Shown: one piece after another, positions 55,848 to 64,000 of the stretch
How the letters are laid out: the number at the start of each line of letters is the position of its first letter
Position numbering within the stretch: position 1 is the stretch's first letter
Program-made: the position numbers and the translations under genes
NCBI GenBank assembly: GCA_902635045.1
Contig: CACPMT010000003.1
Span: forward strand, 122,548-186,547
Source: an uncultured SAR86 cluster bacterium
GTDB lineage: Bacteria; Pseudomonadota; Gammaproteobacteria; Magnimaribacterales; AG-339-G14
Direction: 5' to 3'
DNA length: 64,000 nt
Notes under the pieces: model-generated
The model's database searches: none
What the model saw: only the letters and a program-made list of their open reading frames with translations
What the model was told of the DNA's origin: nothing

Positions 55848-56153
55848 TTGTTTAATTCTCTACCATATAAAAGATCTCAAAGAGTATCTGATTCGATTAA
55901 AAAAGAAGTTGCTTCTATATTTTTGTTTAAAGTTAATGATCCTAGATTAAGAAATATTACTATTACAAATGTTGTACTTTCAGATGATTTATCTAACGCG
56001 AAGATTTTTTATTCAACTATTAACTCAAAGGACGATGAAACCTCTGTTAAAAAAGCTTTAGATAAATCTAAAGGTTTTATAAGAACGATGTTAGGAAAAT
56101 CTTTAAGTTTAAAGAAAATTCCGACCATCTCGTTTTTCAAAGACAATCTTTAA
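55848..56153 (+). CDS. rbfA: Ribosome-binding factor A, C-terminally short
   Basis: RbfA helps mature the 5' end of 16S rRNA. The 101-residue protein starts KRSQRVSDSIKKEVASIF and has DPRLRNITITNVVLSDDLSNA and GFIRTMLGKSLSLKKIPTISF, so the whole KH core is present. It stops at FFKDNL, where E. coli RbfA (133 residues) continues with YDNSLVEGMRMSNLV and a tail. It starts at TTG 55848, two bases after infB; truB begins 2 bases after its stop, leaving no room for the missing end. Confidence 0.92.
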   Translation: MFNSLPYKRSQRVSDSIKKEVASIFLFKVNDPRLRNITITNVVLSDDLSNAKIFYSTINSKDDETSVKKALDKSKGFIRTMLGKSLSLKKIPTISFFKDNL

Positions 56154-56155
56154 AA

Positions 56156-57022
56156 ATGTTATCCGGAATTTTAGTTTTAGATAAGCCAAAAAAGATATCA
56201 TCTGGCGATTACGTTAGACAATTAAAAAAATACTTAACAAAAGAAAAAATAGGACACGCAGGAACTTTAGACCCTATGGCTACTGGAATTTTGATTGCTT
56301 GTGTCGGACAGATGACAAGATTTTCAGACTATTTAGCTAATTTACCTAAATCATATGAAGCTGAAATATTGTTAGGTCAGCAGACTAATACAGGCGATAT
56401 TCAAGGAGAGGTGATAGAAAGAACAAACTTTATTCCATCCCGTGATGAATTAAAAAAAATTATTAAAAGTTTTATTGGAGAAATTGATCAGGTACCTCCT
56501 ATATATTCAGCTTTAAAATACAAAGGGAAACCTTTTTATAAATATGCTAGAAAAGGGATAAATTTGGATATAAATTCAAGAAAAGTACTTATTCATAAAA
56601 TTAATTTCATTTCTTTAAAAAATAATATTCTTAAATTAGAAATATCTTGTGGAAAGGGAACATATATAAGAGTTCTTGCAGAGGACATTTCAAAAAAAGC
56701 AGGTAGTTTAGGTACTATTTTAAACCTTAGAAGAATTGAGTCTGCAGGTTTTAAGGTTGAGGACTCTTTGAGCGAAGAAAGTTTGTGTGATGATAATTTT
56801 CAAGAAAAAATAATTGCTCCTGGGGATGCACTAAATTGTCTAGATGATATACAATGCCGATCAGAAATTATAGAAAAAATAACAAGAGGTCAAAAAGTTG
56901 AAATGAAATTGACCAGTGAAGACAAGTTTTTAAGGTTGTTTGATAAAAACAAAAATTTTATAGGAATTGTCGAAAACTGTAATGGCTTTATAAAGCCCAA
57001 AAGATTATTGACTATTGATTAA
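56156..57022 (+). CDS. truB: tRNA pseudouridine(55) synthase TruB
   Basis: TruB makes pseudouridine 55 in the T loop of tRNAs and is a tRNA chaperone. The 288-residue protein starts LSGILVLDKPKKISSGDYVR, with GHAGTLDPMATGIL carrying the catalytic Asp39, then PPIYSALKYKGKPFYKYAR and CGKGTYIRVLAEDI. A short PUA-like C-terminus (RGQKVEMKL to IKPKRLLTID) follows. The position between rbfA and rpsO is standard. Confidence 0.95.
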   Translation: MLSGILVLDKPKKISSGDYVRQLKKYLTKEKIGHAGTLDPMATGILIACVGQMTRFSDYLANLPKSYEAEILLGQQTNTGDIQGEVIERTNFIPSRDELKKIIKSFIGEIDQVPPIYSALKYKGKPFYKYARKGINLDINSRKVLIHKINFISLKNNILKLEISCGKGTYIRVLAEDISKKAGSLGTILNLRRIESAGFKVEDSLSEESLCDDNFQEKIIAPGDALNCLDDIQCRSEIIEKITRGQKVEMKLTSEDKFLRLFDKNKNFIGIVENCNGFIKPKRLLTID

Positions 57023-57032
57023 AAACTTGAAC

Positions 57033-57037
57033 GGAGG
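57033..57037 (+). promoter_or_regulatory. Ribosome site of rpsO, in a small hairpin loop
   Basis: GGAGG at 57033-57037 sits 6 bases before the TTG at 57044 and fixes this as the rpsO start. AACTT (57024-57028) and AAGTT (57038-57042) can form a 5-bp stem that puts the ribosome site in its loop. Confidence 0.55.
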
Positions 57038-57043
57038 AAGTTC

Positions 57044-57313
57044 TTGAGTATAGCGTCAGACAAAAAAAAAGAAGTGATGAACAAGCATTCCAGGTCGGAT
57101 GGAGACACAGGTTCACCAGAAGTCCAAATAGCTTTATTAACCGAAAACATTAGCGCGTTACAAAGTCATTTTGATGAACATAAAAAAGATCATCATTCTC
57201 GCCAAGGTCTTATTAGAATGGTTAATAAGAGAAGAAAGCTTTTAGACTATCTTAAAAAAAAGGACCTTAATAAGTATAGTTCCTTAATCAAAGAACTTAA
57301 TTTACGAAAATAA
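57044..57313 (+). CDS. rpsO: 30S ribosomal protein S15
   Basis: S15 binds the central domain of 16S rRNA early in assembly. The 89-residue product is full length and typical: [34 protein letters not shown] and [16 protein letters not shown]. The start is TTG at 57044 with a strong GGAGG site. pnp follows after 35 bases, the usual rpsO-pnp pair. Confidence 0.96.
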   Translation: MSIASDKKKEVMNKHSRSDGDTGSPEVQIALLTENISALQSHFDEHKKDHHSRQGLIRMVNKRRKLLDYLKKKDLNKYSSLIKELNLRK

Positions 57314-57348
57314 TTTAGATCGTTTAAATCTAACCAACAAAATATATT

Positions 57349-59445
57349 ATGGATACATCAAAAATTATCTCTTGTACTAAAACTATTGCAGGAAGAAAAG
57401 TAACATTAGAAACTGGAAAAGTAGCAAGACAGGCAACAGCATCTGTCATAGCCTCATCAGGGGATACACAAGTTTTAGTGACAGTAGTGGCTGGTGGTCA
57501 AAAGCCAGGACAAAGCTTTTTTCCCTTAACTGTAAACTACATCGAAAAATTTTATGCAGCAGGAAAAATTCCAGGGAGTTTTTTTAGAAGAGAAGGCAGG
57601 CCTTCAGAAGCAGAAGTTCTAACTTCAAGATTGATTGATAGGCCCATCAGACCTCTTTTTCCTAAAGGTTATACGCAAGAAGTACAGGTAATTTGTACAG
57701 TAATGTCGATTGACAACGATGATACTGCGGACATAATTTCGCTTATCGGTGTTTCAGCTGCTCTTCAACTTTCTGGTCTACCTTTTTCAGGACCTTTATC
57801 AGCAGCGAGAGTTGGTTTCATAGATGGAAGTTATATTTTAAATCCAGGACTCAAAGACTTAGAGGAATCCCAACTTGATATGGTTGTTGCTGGCTCTACC
57901 GATGCTGTATTCATGGTTGAATCTGAAGCATCAGAATTATCTGAGGATCAAATGCTAGGAGCAATTCTATTCGCTCAGCAAGAAATGAAACCTAGTCTTG
58001 AGCTAATTGAAGAAGTGGTTGAGCAAGCAACAATTATTCCTATTGAATATGAATTAGCAGAAGAAAACCTAGATCTTAAACAAATGGTTTCAGATAAAGC
58101 TTCAGATTTATTAAAGAATGCTTATCAAATTGCTGAAAAAACTAAGAGGCAAGAAGCTGTTGCCGAAGCTAGAGATTTAGTTAAAGCAGAGGTTGATGAA
58201 GACGATGAAGACGCATTAAAAGAAATATCAGATTACTTTAAAGCTCTTGAGTCTGATATTGTAAGAACAAGACTTTTAAATAGCGAGCCTAGAATAGACG
58301 GTAGAGACTTAGATACTGTCAGACCAATTGCTGTAGAAACAGGAATCTTAAATCAAGCTCATGGCTCTTCTCTTTTCACTAGAGGTGAAACCCAATCAAT
58401 TGCTGTGGCTACTGTTGATTCCTTAAAACTTTCTCAACTTATTGATTCTTTGCAAGGAGATTCTAAAGATCCTTTTATGCTTCATTATAATTTTCCACCG
58501 TACTCTGTAGGAGAGGCGGGAATGATTGGTAGCCCCAAAAGAAGAGAAATCGGACATGGAAAATTAGCAAGGAGAGCTCTAGAGGCTGTCATACCTAATC
58601 CAGAAGAATTTGAATACGCTATAAGAGTAGTTTCTGAAATAACAGAATCTAATGGGTCAAGCTCAATGGCAACTGTTTGTGCTTCGAGTCTAGCAATGAT
58701 GGATGCTGGTATTCCAATAAAAAAACCAGTTGCAGGAGTTGCGATGGGTTTGGTTAAAGATAAAGATCGACATTGCGTTATAACTGATATTCTAGGCGAT
58801 GAAGATCATTTAGGCGATATGGACTTTAAAGTCGCTGGAACATCAAATGGAGTTACGGCTCTTCAAATGGATATAAAAATTGCAGGTATAAACGAAGAAA
58901 TTCTTCAGGATGCTCTGGAAAAAGCAAATATTGCAAGAGTTCATATTCTTGGAGAAATGAATAAGGTTTTATCTGAATCTAGGCCAGAGTTGAATGAAAA
59001 GGCTCCACAATCACTGAAAACTTCAATTCCAAAAAATAAAATTGGAGAAGTAATTGGAAAGGGCGGAGCTACCATAAAGAAAATTACCGAACAAACTTCT
59101 ACAAATATCGATATCAATGATAAAGGTCAAATAAGTATTTATGGCAGAAGTAAAAAAGATAGAGAAGAAGCTTTAGCAATAATAGAATCTATGACATCAG
59201 AACCTGAAGTAGGACTCATTTGTACTGGAACTGTTCTTAAAATCGTAGATTTTGGAGCCTTTGTTTCTTTTGATAATGGTAAAGAAGGTTTAGTACATGT
59301 TTCTGAGATAGCTGAAGAAAAGGTAAAAAATGTTTCTGACTATCTTGTAGAAGGTGAAGAAGTCGATATTAAAGTTATCGGAATTGATAGTAGAGGTAAA
59401 GTAAAGCTTAGTATGAAAGCCGTTTTAGAACCTACTGAAGAATAA
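57349..59445 (+). CDS. pnp: Polyribonucleotide nucleotidyltransferase PNPase
   Basis: PNPase degrades RNA from the 3' end with phosphate and can add tails. The 698-residue protein has two RNase PH domains (first with FFRREGRPSEAEVLTSRLID; second with YNFPPYSVGEAGMIGSPKRR and GDEDHLGDMDFKVAGT), a KH domain (VIGKGGATIKKITEQT), and an S1 domain (GTVLKIVDFGAFVSFDNG). Full family length. It converges with the tRNA-Met gene after 25 bases; no terminator hairpin is seen. Confidence 0.97.
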   Translation: MDTSKIISCTKTIAGRKVTLETGKVARQATASVIASSGDTQVLVTVVAGGQKPGQSFFPLTVNYIEKFYAAGKIPGSFFRREGRPSEAEVLTSRLIDRPIRPLFPKGYTQEVQVICTVMSIDNDDTADIISLIGVSAALQLSGLPFSGPLSAARVGFIDGSYILNPGLKDLEESQLDMVVAGSTDAVFMVESEASELSEDQMLGAILFAQQEMKPSLELIEEVVEQATIIPIEYELAEENLDLKQMVSDKASDLLKNAYQIAEKTKRQEAVAEARDLVKAEVDEDDEDALKEISDYFKALESDIVRTRLLNSEPRIDGRDLDTVRPIAVETGILNQAHGSSLFTRGETQSIAVATVDSLKLSQLIDSLQGDSKDPFMLHYNFPPYSVGEAGMIGSPKRREIGHGKLARRALEAVIPNPEEFEYAIRVVSEITESNGSSSMATVCASSLAMMDAGIPIKKPVAGVAMGLVKDKDRHCVITDILGDEDHLGDMDFKVAGTSNGVTALQMDIKIAGINEEILQDALEKANIARVHILGEMNKVLSESRPELNEKAPQSLKTSIPKNKIGEVIGKGGATIKKITEQTSTNIDINDKGQISIYGRSKKDREEALAIIESMTSEPEVGLICTGTVLKIVDFGAFVSFDNGKEGLVHVSEIAEEKVKNVSDYLVEGEEVDIKVIGIDSRGKVKLSMKAVLEPTEE

Positions 59446-59470
59446 TATTTTCAAAGGTTTGTGTTTTAAA

Positions 59471-59547
59471 TGGTGGCTATGCTGTGACTTGAACACAGGA
59501 CCTCAGCATTATGAATGCTGCGCTCTAACCAGCTGAGCTACATAGCC
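59471..59547 (-). tRNA. tRNA-Met, elongator (anticodon CAT)
   Basis: A 77-base tRNA with encoded CCA on the minus strand. Acceptor GGCTATG/CATAGCC is fully paired, anticodon stem CAGCA/TGCTG encloses TTCATAA, and T stem CTGTG/CACAG encloses TTCAAGT. The paired acceptor and lack of three G-C pairs mark it as elongator; it is not the CAT-anticodon tRNA-Ile by overall similarity to E. coli metT. Confidence 0.93.
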
Positions 59548-59555
59548 GCAAATGG

Positions 59556-59584
59556 ATTCTCTTCATCAAGACAATAAATGTCAA
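59556..59584 (-). promoter_or_regulatory. Probable promoter of tRNA-Met
   Basis: On the minus strand a perfect TTGACA (59584-59579) is followed after exactly 17 bases by GAGAAT (59561-59556), with the tRNA starting 8 bases further on. The -35 lies just after the ychF stop. Confidence 0.55.
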
Positions 59585-59590
59585 GTTATC

Positions 59591-60676
59591 TTAGACATTG
59601 AATCTAAAGAGGATAACATCACCATCGTTAATAATATATTCAGCTCCTTCCGATCTCCACTTCCCAGCTGCTTTTGAACCCTGCTCTCCATTAAATTTAA
59701 TAAAATCATTAAAACTTATTGTTTCCGCTCTGATAAAGCCTTTTTCAAAATCACTATGTATTACCCCAGCAGCTTGAGGCGCTTTGTATCCAGATTTTAT
59801 TACCCAAGATCTAACTTCTTTCTCTCCCGCGGTAAAAAAGGTCTTATAACCTAGTGTTTTATAGGCAATTCTAATAAATCTATCTAATCCAGGTTCATCC
59901 AAGCCAATCTCTTTTAGAAAATCTTCTTTGTCATCACCTAATTCGCTAATTTCTGCTTCTAATTGATTACACATTTCTATTACTTCAGAATTATCTTGCA
60001 TTGCTTTCTCTTTAACTTTTTTTACAGCTTCTGCATTATTTTCACTTTCATCTATGTTAGCTACATAAATTACAGGCTTAAGAGAGATTAGATTGAACTC
60101 CTTAATAAGATTTATATCATCTTCATTGCAATCAATGGAACGTGCATTAGTTCCTTTAGCTAAACCAATTAAAAACTTTTCAATTGTTTCTAATTTTAAA
60201 AAAATGGATTTGTCACCGCTTTTAATTTTTTTGTTAAGAGATTCTTTTGCTTTTTCTAATGTTTCAATGTCAGAAAGAATTAATTCCATTTCTATAATTT
60301 CAATATCTTCAAGAGGGTCTAGCTTGTTATTAACATGAGTAATTTTTTGATTTTCAAAACATCTAACAACATGCGCAATGGCCTGAGTTTCCCTAATATG
60401 TCCAAGAAATTTATTACCCAAACCTTCGCCTTTTGAGGCTCCAGAGACCAACCCTGCTATATCTACAAATTCAACCGTTGCTGGGATGACCTTTTCTGGA
60501 TTAACAATTTTTTTTAATTGAATTAATCTTTTATCTGGGACATTTACAATTCCTGTATTTGGGTCAATTGTACAAAAAGGAAAGTTTTCTGCTTGTATTC
60601 CCGCTGAAGTTAATGCATTGAATAATGTAGATTTTCCAACATTAGGCAGACCTACAATTCCACACTTAAAAGACAT
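59591..60676 (-). CDS. ychF: Redox-responsive ATPase/GTPase YchF (OLA1/Obg family)
   Basis: YchF is an Obg-like P-loop NTPase that binds ribosomes and prefers ATP. From the ATG at 60676 the 361-residue product reads MSFKCGIVGLPNVGKSTLFN with Walker A at 9-16, then NFPFCTIDPNTGIV, FVDIAGLVSGASKGEGLGNKF (G3), NIDESE, and the C-terminal TGS domain with FTAGEKEVRSWVIKSGYKAP and HSDFEKGFIRAE. Extra upstream in-frame codons overlap pth and are not conserved. pth-ychF is a conserved pair. Confidence 0.95.
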   Translation of the reverse strand: MSFKCGIVGLPNVGKSTLFNALTSAGIQAENFPFCTIDPNTGIVNVPDKRLIQLKKIVNPEKVIPATVEFVDIAGLVSGASKGEGLGNKFLGHIRETQAIAHVVRCFENQKITHVNNKLDPLEDIEIIEMELILSDIETLEKAKESLNKKIKSGDKSIFLKLETIEKFLIGLAKGTNARSIDCNEDDINLIKEFNLISLKPVIYVANIDESENNAEAVKKVKEKAMQDNSEVIEMCNQLEAEISELGDDKEDFLKEIGLDEPGLDRFIRIAYKTLGYKTFFTAGEKEVRSWVIKSGYKAPQAAGVIHSDFEKGFIRAETISFNDFIKFNGEQGSKAAGKWRSEGAEYIINDGDVILFRFNV

Positions 60677-60678
60677 TA

Positions 60679-61251
60679 TTAAGAATGAAGAATATTTAAA
60701 GCTATGTCCCAACTATCATCAATGATTAATTCAATAACTTCAATTCCTCTTTTTATAGCATTAAGACGTTCTTGTCTTTCTTTCAAAGAGCCTTTTTGAA
60801 CGACATATTTATTTACTAATTTAGACTCACCAGGGTGACCAATACCTATCCTCATTCTCTTAAAATCTCTTTTTCCTCCAAGGCTTTCAATTATACTTTT
60901 CAACCCATTGTGACCACCGTCACCACCGCCATTTTTCAATTTACAAGCTCCAGAAGGAAGATCTAAATCGTCATGAATTATCAATACTTTGTCTAACGGT
61001 ACATTAAGTTTTTTTATTGTAGGCTTAAGTGACATACCGCTGTGATTCATGAAAATAGTCGGAATTAAAAAAAATACTTCTCTGCCTAACATTTCGAAAG
61101 AGCCTATTCTTCCTTTAATAGATTTATTTTCTTTTAACTTAAGAGAATTATTCTCTAAAAAAAAATTTATTAAATCTGTGCCGGCATTATGTCTTGTATT
61201 AGCGTACCTCGTTCCGGGGTTGCCTAAGCCTGCAATTAGAAATTTGTTCAT
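60679..61251 (-). CDS. pth: Peptidyl-tRNA hydrolase
   Basis: Pth frees tRNAs from dropped-off peptidyl-tRNA. The 190-residue protein has FLIAGLGNPGTRYANTRHNAG with catalytic His21, FFLIPTIFMNHSG, IHDDLDLPSGACKLKNGG, GGHNGLKSI and RIGIGHPG, all family hallmarks. It lies between rplY (18-base gap) and ychF (2 bases). Confidence 0.96.
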   Translation of the reverse strand: MNKFLIAGLGNPGTRYANTRHNAGTDLINFFLENNSLKLKENKSIKGRIGSFEMLGREVFFLIPTIFMNHSGMSLKPTIKKLNVPLDKVLIIHDDLDLPSGACKLKNGGGDGGHNGLKSIIESLGGKRDFKRMRIGIGHPGESKLVNKYVVQKGSLKERQERLNAIKRGIEVIELIIDDSWDIALNILHS

Positions 61252-61269
61252 ACTCTAAAAAAGAGCTCT

Positions 61270-61968
61270 TTAATCTCCTTGTTTTTCAGAATCATCAGAA
61301 ACTTCGCCACTATCTTCTTGCTCAGCTTCAGATTCAGTGACTTCTCCTTCTTCACCTTCAACGACTTCAACTTCCTCTTCAATATCCAATGTAGCTCTCG
61401 TTGCGGAGCATGCGACGACGGGTTGATCTTGTCCATTTAAAAGATTTTGAGAAAGTTGTACTCCTTCTGGAAGAATAAGAGCAAATTGCATTATTGCTGA
61501 GTTTAGTTCTATATTTGAACAATCCACTTCTATGAATTCTGGAAGATTATCAGCAGAACAAGTTAATTCAATATCATTCTTATTCTTAGAAAGCATGCCT
61601 CCTTGATTTTTTACTCCAATACACAAATCTTCATTAATATACTTAATCGGAACATCTAAGGTAAGCTTTGTCTTTCCAGATACTCTTTGAAAATCAACAT
61701 GGATAGGTTCATCGTTTGCAGGATTGACTTGAACATCTTTTAAAAGAACCTTAAATTCTTTTTCACCTTCTTTGAGATTTATAATTTGAGAAAAAATACT
61801 GGGCTGTTCTAAAGCTTTTCGCAAATCTTTACTTTGTAACTGTATTTTTACAGAATCTTCATTGTCGCCATAGAGTATTCCAGGAACATTTCCTTTTTTT
61901 CTTAATAAATTAGTTCTTTCGTTTAAATCCTTTCTTAAATTTATTTCTAATTCTGTACTTGAAGACAT
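61270..61968 (-). CDS. rplY: 50S ribosomal protein L25 (TL5/CTC long form) with acidic tail
   Basis: L25 binds 5S rRNA. The 232-residue protein is the two-domain CTC type: an N-terminal 5S-binding domain with RKDLNERTNLLRKKGNVPGI and LYGDNEDS, VNPANDEPIHVDFQRV, and a beta-rich C-terminal domain up to ATRATLDIE. A tail of about 38 residues made almost wholly of Glu, Asp, Ser and Val follows. A AAGGAGT site precedes the ATG; prs is 9 bases upstream. Confidence 0.94.
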   Translation of the reverse strand: MSSSTELEINLRKDLNERTNLLRKKGNVPGILYGDNEDSVKIQLQSKDLRKALEQPSIFSQIINLKEGEKEFKVLLKDVQVNPANDEPIHVDFQRVSGKTKLTLDVPIKYINEDLCIGVKNQGGMLSKNKNDIELTCSADNLPEFIEVDCSNIELNSAIMQFALILPEGVQLSQNLLNGQDQPVVACSATRATLDIEEEVEVVEGEEGEVTESEAEQEDSGEVSDDSEKQGD

Positions 61969-61977
61969 TTTAACTCC

Positions 61978-62931
61978 TTATAGGAACATTGCACTGATAG
62001 ATTCTTCCTTATTAACTCTATTTATAGCTTCAGATAACGTTTCGTCCATAGAGATGATTTTAATCTTTTCTAATTTTGAAGCATTTTCTGAGAGAGGGAT
62101 TGTATCAGTAACAATTAATTCGTCTAGCTTTGAATTGCTAATTCTTTCAATAGCTGGCCCTGAGAGAACTGCATGAGTTGCGTAAGAAATAACTTTGTTA
62201 GCTCCTTTTTGTTTTAGTGCATCAGCAGCATTACAAATTGTTCCTGCAGTATCGATAATATCATCTACTAAGATACAAGTTTTGCCCTCAACATCTCCGA
62301 TTACGTTCATAACTTGAGACGAGTTTTCTTTTTCCCTTCTTTTGTCGATTATGGCTAAATCAGCATCATCTAATAATTTAGCTAGGGCTCTAGCCCTGAC
62401 AACTCCTCCAACATCAGGAGAAACTATAATTTGATCTTTGTATGATGATTTATCAATATGATTATGTATAACTTTTGTTCCATATACATTATCGACAGGA
62501 ACATTAAAAAATCCTTGTATTTGGTCTGAATGCAGCTCTATGGTTAAAATTCTATCAGCTCCTGCGCTCTGTAACATATCAGCTACCAACTTAGCACTTA
62601 TTGGAACTCTCTCAGATCTAACTCTTCTATCTTGTCTAGCATATCCAAAATAGGGAATTACTGCTGTAATCCTGGACGCAGAAGATCTTCTTAAAGCATC
62701 TATAAGAATAATAAGCTCCATTAGATTATCGTTTGCTGGGAAACAAGTAGATTGCAAAATAAACACATCTTTTCCTCTTACGTTTTCATCAACCCTAATA
62801 TTCAATTCGTTGTCACTAAATTTATCTACTAAAGCTTTACCTAAAGAAGTGTTTAGTTTTTTGGCTATTTTATTAGCTAATTCAGGATTTGAATTTCCTG
62901 AAAAAAGAACAAGGTTATTTTTATCGTTCAT
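61978..62931 (-). CDS. prs: Ribose-phosphate pyrophosphokinase (PRPP synthase)
   Basis: Prs makes PRPP, the ribose donor for nucleotides, His and Trp. The 317-residue protein has [63 protein letters not shown] and the PRPP-binding loop [14 protein letters not shown]. It starts 9 bases after the 3' end of tRNA-Gln with no visible ribosome site. The order ispE, tRNA-Gln, prs, rplY, pth, ychF is that of Pseudomonas-type genomes. Confidence 0.96.
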   Translation of the reverse strand: MNDKNNLVLFSGNSNPELANKIAKKLNTSLGKALVDKFSDNELNIRVDENVRGKDVFILQSTCFPANDNLMELIILIDALRRSSASRITAVIPYFGYARQDRRVRSERVPISAKLVADMLQSAGADRILTIELHSDQIQGFFNVPVDNVYGTKVIHNHIDKSSYKDQIIVSPDVGGVVRARALAKLLDDADLAIIDKRREKENSSQVMNVIGDVEGKTCILVDDIIDTAGTICNAADALKQKGANKVISYATHAVLSGPAIERISNSKLDELIVTDTIPLSENASKLEKIKIISMDETLSEAINRVNKEESISAMFL

Positions 62932-62940
62932 AATTCACAT

Positions 62941-63015
62941 TGGCTGGGGTGGATGGATTCGAACCATCGCATGGCGGCATCAAAAGCCGCTGCCTTACCG
63001 CTTGGCTACACCCCA
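62941..63015 (-). tRNA. tRNA-Gln (anticodon TTG)
   Basis: A 75-base tRNA with encoded CCA on the minus strand. Acceptor TGGGGTG/CACCCCA, anticodon stem GCGGC/GCCGC around TTTTGAT giving TTG, T stem GATGG/CCATC around TTCGAAT. U1-A72 is the normal Gln feature. Its first ten bases overlap the end of ispE, whose TAG stop is formed by tRNA positions 8-10. Confidence 0.97.
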
Positions 63016-63818
63016 TTTTCATTTAATACTTTCAATAAAGGCGATTCGTTTAAACTCCTTGTTACGAAATAATCATTATTTTTTGGAGCATTATCCATTA
63101 TTTTTCTTGCCTCTTCAAAAGAATTAAATATTGCATACAAGGCAGATCCTGTTCCAGTTAAGTTTCCTTTTTTTATAGATTCTAACCACATAAAGGAATC
63201 ATCGATTTCTTTGTAATTTTTTCTAGCCCACTTTTCAAAAAAATTAAAATCTTTACTGCTTTTTGAGTTTTTAAAATCATCAGCTTTAATTTGTTGAAAA
63301 GCTTTCGCAGTTGAAATTTTACACCTAGGCATAACTAAAAAAATTATGTCTTCTTTAAGAGACGTCTTAGAAAATATTTCTCCTTTACCCCTTGCTTTTC
63401 TCGCGACACCTTCAATAAAGATTGGAATATCAGAACCTAATGAAGAACCAAGTTTTTTTAAAACTTTATTACTTAAATTTAGTTTCCAATATTTATTTAA
63501 CACAAGAAGCACAGTGGCAGCATTAGAACTCCCACCTCCAAGGCCCGAACCAATAGGGATGTTTTTTTTTATTTTTATTGAAACTTCTTTATTAATTTTA
63601 CAGGTTTCTTTTATAAGCTGGATTGCTTTGTAAGCAAGATTATTTTTTTCTTCTACTTCTGGACAATAAACTTTTGAAATTTTTGTATCAAAGTTGAAAA
63701 TTATTTCGTCTCCCCATTCTAAAAATTGAAAGTTAGTTTCAATATCATGAAAACCATCAGATCTTTTTTTTAAAACATTGAATCCTCTATTAATCTTGGC
63801 AGGAGATATGTAAATCAT
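63006..63818 (-). CDS. ispE: 4-diphosphocytidyl-2-C-methyl-D-erythritol kinase IspE
   Basis: IspE phosphorylates CDP-ME in the non-mevalonate isoprenoid pathway that Dxr (10837-11970) enters. The 270-residue GHMP kinase has YISPAKINRGFNVLKKRSDGF, the ATP loop KNIPIGSGLGGGSSNAA and a C-terminal LTGTGSALYAIFNS segment. Its stop codon lies inside tRNA-Gln (63006-63008), and its ATG overlaps the stop of the upstream gene. Confidence 0.94.
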   Translation of the reverse strand: MIYISPAKINRGFNVLKKRSDGFHDIETNFQFLEWGDEIIFNFDTKISKVYCPEVEEKNNLAYKAIQLIKETCKINKEVSIKIKKNIPIGSGLGGGSSNAATVLLVLNKYWKLNLSNKVLKKLGSSLGSDIPIFIEGVARKARGKGEIFSKTSLKEDIIFLVMPRCKISTAKAFQQIKADDFKNSKSSKDFNFFEKWARKNYKEIDDSFMWLESIKKGNLTGTGSALYAIFNSFEEARKIMDNAPKNNDYFVTRSLNESPLLKVLNENGV

Positions 63819-64000
63819 GATTTAAAAATAACAGCAAATTTAAAGTTTTTATATGAACCGACAATTTTCTTAATTTTTTTATTTAAATGAATTTCTTCCT
63901 TAGTAATCACAACATTTTGAGTAATATATTCTTTGCATTCATCTAGGTTGCATAATTCACCTAGCCATTCACTAAATCTATATATAGTAATTTCTTCAAT
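63815..64000 (-). CDS. C-terminal 61 residues of an unidentified protein
   Basis: An open frame enters from the right edge and ends at TGA 63817-63815, overlapping the ispE ATG, so it is probably the preceding gene of the same operon. The visible part is basic and hydrophilic with FSEWLGELCNLDEC and a last strand NFKFAVIFKS. In many gammaproteobacteria lolB (outer membrane lipoprotein carrier) precedes ispE, and a short amphipathic final strand would fit, but I see no decisive LolB motif. I leave it unnamed. Confidence 0.7.
   Translation of the reverse strand: MEEITIYRFSEWLGELCNLDECKEYITQNVVITKEEIHLNKKIKKIVGSYKNFKFAVIFKS

Noticed and set aside
57315..57333. Small hairpin TTAGAT/ATCTAA between rpsO and pnp
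   Set aside because: Only 6 bp with a 7-base loop and no U tract; too weak to call an RNase III site or terminator, although pnp leaders in other bacteria have one.

Overview
This is a gene-dense, strongly AT-rich (roughly one third G+C by eye) piece of core chromosome from a gammaproteobacterium. The gene neighbourhoods are the classical ones of that class: bamE/fur, dnaK-dnaJ-dapB, rpsB to tilS, pepA-holC-valS, lptFG, carAB-greA-rlmE-ftsH-folP-glmM-tpiA-secG, rimP-nusA-infB-rbfA-truB-rpsO-pnp and ispE-tRNA-Gln-prs-rplY-pth-ychF. Genes overlap or almost touch, several proteins are shorter than their textbook relatives, about a sixth of genes use TTG or GTG starts, and no mobile element, CRISPR array or phage gene is visible. 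A Na+-coupled symporter is present. Together this fits a streamlined marine gammaproteobacterium, with SAR86-like lineages the first candidates; that assignment is inference.

Layout. 1-2199: end of smpB (-), a Na+:solute symporter (+) and bamE (-). 2227-7030: fur, grpE, dnaK, dnaJ, dapB, with a sigma32-type promoter before dnaK. 7031-25510: a structured rpsB leader, then one uninterrupted + strand run of 17 genes covering translation (rpsB, tsf, frr), lipid carrier, phospholipid and isoprenoid synthesis (uppS, cdsA, dxr), envelope assembly (rseP, bamA, skp), lipid A and fatty acids (lpxD, fabZ, lpxA, lpxB, accA), and rnhB, dnaE, tilS. 25499-30035: leuA (-), a diverged holD with rimI, a Tas-like aldo/keto reductase, a GNAT protein, and a membrane-anchored cold-shock-domain protein. 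30042-36983: valS, holC, pepA (-) divergent from lptF-lptG (+). 36977-40697: an RDD protein, a DUF3429 protein, dapD, dapC, map. 40698-51343: carA-carB with a leader peptide and attenuator, then greA to secG. 51353-59445: tRNA-Leu, initiator tRNA-Met, then rimP to pnp. 59471-64000, all on the minus strand: tRNA-Met, ychF, pth, rplY, prs, tRNA-Gln, ispE and the end of an unidentified gene.

How it works together: the window holds much of the cell's translation and RNA machinery, the protein-folding pair DnaK/DnaJ, and the lipid A, outer-membrane-protein and LPS-export steps of envelope building. It also holds three lysine/diaminopimelate genes (dapB, dapC, dapD), the pyrimidine/arginine entry enzyme CarAB, and both accessory clamp-loader subunits chi and psi.

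Most interesting points: a pyrBI-like leader peptide plus terminator in front of carA; a DnaJ that has lost one of its four zinc-binding repeats; a structured rpsB leader with a possible pseudoknot; a block from rpsB to map sitting exactly between dapB and carA, which are neighbours in Pseudomonas-type genomes; genes missing from otherwise conserved strings (recN, pyrH, glnD); a reduced HolD; and a two-helix membrane protein ending in a cold-shock domain.
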